Source: Pseudomonas serbica | GTDB lineage: Bacteria > Pseudomonadota > Gammaproteobacteria > Pseudomonadales > Pseudomonadaceae | Reading direction: 5' to 3' | Assembly (NCBI RefSeq): GCF_028823535.1 | Contig: NZ_JAQIYM010000011.1 | Span: 62,001-126,000, forward strand | DNA length: 64,000 nt | In this document: positions 63,199 through 64,000 of the stretch, piece by piece | How the letters are laid out: every line of letters starts with the position of its first letter | How positions within the stretch are numbered: the stretch's first letter is position 1 | Translations under genes and position numbers: made by a program | Notes under the pieces: generated by a model | What the model saw: only the letters and a program-made list of their open reading frames with translations | Database searches by the model: none | What the model was told of the DNA's origin: nothing

Positions 63199-64000
63199 TC
63201 AGTGGCTGGATCGACCGGTCATTTCCAGGGCCATGTGACTGGCGTAGCTGTCAGTCATGCCGGCGATGAAATCGATCATGCGCAGGAACGAGTGGTGCAA
63301 AGGGCCATTCGGATCGGGTGCATTGTTGCCCAGCAGGTCGAGAACCCGTCGGCTCTTGAAGGACGGCGTTCGACCGTTGTGTTGCTCCAGTGCGGCACCG
63401 CAGAAAGCGTTGAGCAGGATTTCCAGGGTGGTATAGGCGCCGATCTCATGCAGGGTCTTGCGCTTGTCCTGGAAGATCTTCTGTCGCGCCATGTCCTTGG
63501 CATTGAGCACGCAGCGTTTGGCCGGGCCGTGCATGTGTTCCACCAGGTCGCCAGCCAGGGTGCCGGCCAACAGCGCGTCCTGTTGCTCGACAAAGGCGCG
63601 GGCTGCGGCATTGGTCAGGTGCTCGATGGCCTTGCCTCGCAGGATCGCCAGTTTGCGCCGGCGTGAATCCTGCGGGCCGAGCAGGCGATAGGTTTGCGGT
63701 AGATCGTCGCCCACCAGATCCAGTAACAGCGACTCGACTTCGGCGTACTCCAGCAATTCCATTTCCAGGCCGTCTTCCAGATCGATCAACGCATAGCAGA
63801 TGTCATCGGCGGCCTCCATTAGGTACACCAGCGGATGGCGCGCCCAGCGCTGCTCCTCAAGCTGCGGCAGGCCAAGCTTAAGCGCGATCTGCTCCAGCAG
63901 CGGCAGCTCGGTCTGGTAGCAACCGAACTTGTGTTTCTTGTACCCCAGCGAGTCGGCGTGCCTGGCGGTCCATGGATACTTCAGGTAAGTGCCCAAGGTG
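63199..64000 (-). CDS. dgt: Deoxyguanosinetriphosphate triphosphohydrolase-like protein, C-terminal part
   Basis: The frame runs to the right edge of the window, so the N-terminus with the first HD-motif histidine lies outside. The 266 visible residues contain the Dgt-specific segments LKYPWTARHAD, GCYQTELPLLEQIA, VYLMEAADDICYALIDLEDG (the last metal-binding Asp) and the C-terminal SHMALEMTGRS. Dgt hydrolyses dGTP (and other dNTPs in the Pseudomonas forms) to the nucleoside and triphosphate. No lesion is seen. Confidence 0.93.
   Translation of the reverse strand, partial: TLGTYLKYPWTARHADSLGYKKHKFGCYQTELPLLEQIALKLGLPQLEEQRWARHPLVYLMEAADDICYALIDLEDGLEMELLEYAEVESLLLDLVGDDLPQTYRLLGPQDSRRRKLAILRGKAIEHLTNAAARAFVEQQDALLAGTLAGDLVEHMHGPAKRCVLNAKDMARQKIFQDKRKTLHEIGAYTTLEILLNAFCGAALEQHNGRTPSFKSRRVLDLLGNNAPDPNGPLHHSFLRMIDFIAGMTDSYASHMALEMTGRSSH

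Overview
The window is a G+C-rich chromosomal stretch of a Pseudomonas, most likely of the P. fluorescens group. The reasons are the gene content (MnmC, polyphosphate:AMP phosphotransferase, FumC, BolA, TrhO, RdgC, FklB, Prc, HtpX, AlaA, Dgt), the typical Pseudomonas REP/REPIN palindromes (GGGAGCGGGCTTGCTCGCGA and GGAGCTGGCTTGCCAGCGA types), and a core block (rdgC, fklB, EAL-CBS-GGDEF gene, prc, quinone reductase, HAD phosphatase, ABC operon) that, from memory, follows the order of PAO1 PA3263 to PA3250. No phage, insertion sequence, integrase or CRISPR array is visible.

Layout. 1-4.8 kb: a giant leucine-rich-repeat protein with a NEL-type E3 ubiquitin ligase C-terminus. 4.8-19.6 kb: housekeeping genes (mnmC, polyphosphate:AMP phosphotransferase, thiolase, EamA transporter, fumC, DUF2059, bolA, trhO-dsbA-ABC exporter) and a membrane GGDEF/EAL protein. 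19.6-23.0 kb: a heme-oxygenase-fold protein, the guanidinium exporter gdx/sugE behind a guanidine-II (mini-ykkC) riboswitch, a BASS transporter and rdgC. 23.1-23.7 kb: a tandemly duplicated tRNA-Val/tRNA-Asp unit. 23.9-29.8 kb: a catalase-like/di-heme cytochrome operon, lipoprotein fklB, a YkvA gene behind two inverted DnaA boxes, and a three-gene Xre/unknown/Sel1 operon. 29.9-33.7 kb: a probable accessory block (class V aminotransferase, DUF3313 lipoprotein, MerR regulator divergent from an epimerase). 33.7-45.4 kb: EAL-CBS-GGDEF protein, prc, quinone oxidoreductase, HAD phosphatase, and a five-gene ABC importer/phosphodiesterase operon facing its likely GntR/UTRA regulator. 45.4-55.1 kb: dioxygenase, tpm, htpX, alaA, then oxidative-repair genes (msrB, gpx-ohrR, fRMsr) and a hybrid histidine kinase. 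55.1-63.0 kb: a phosphorelay locus. 63.2 kb to the end: dgt, cut by the window edge.

Main points of interest. The 55.1-63.0 kb locus looks like a Roc (RocS1/RocA1/RocR) or Bvg-type phosphorelay in which the RocR-like protein is only a receiver domain with no EAL phosphodiesterase, while a large HD-GYP protein, the other class of c-di-GMP phosphodiesterase, is encoded directly behind the sensor kinase. Other points are the NEL effector-like protein, the guanidine-II riboswitch, matched TGGTCTAG operators in front of both the GntR gene and the ABC operon it faces, an OhrR-type operator in front of gpx-ohrR, paired DnaA boxes, several terminator-like hairpins in 5' leaders, and 8-G homopolymers in two coding sequences.

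Start codons were re-chosen from Shine-Dalgarno sequences and family N-termini where the longest frame looked too long. Function calls rest on motif recognition without database searches.
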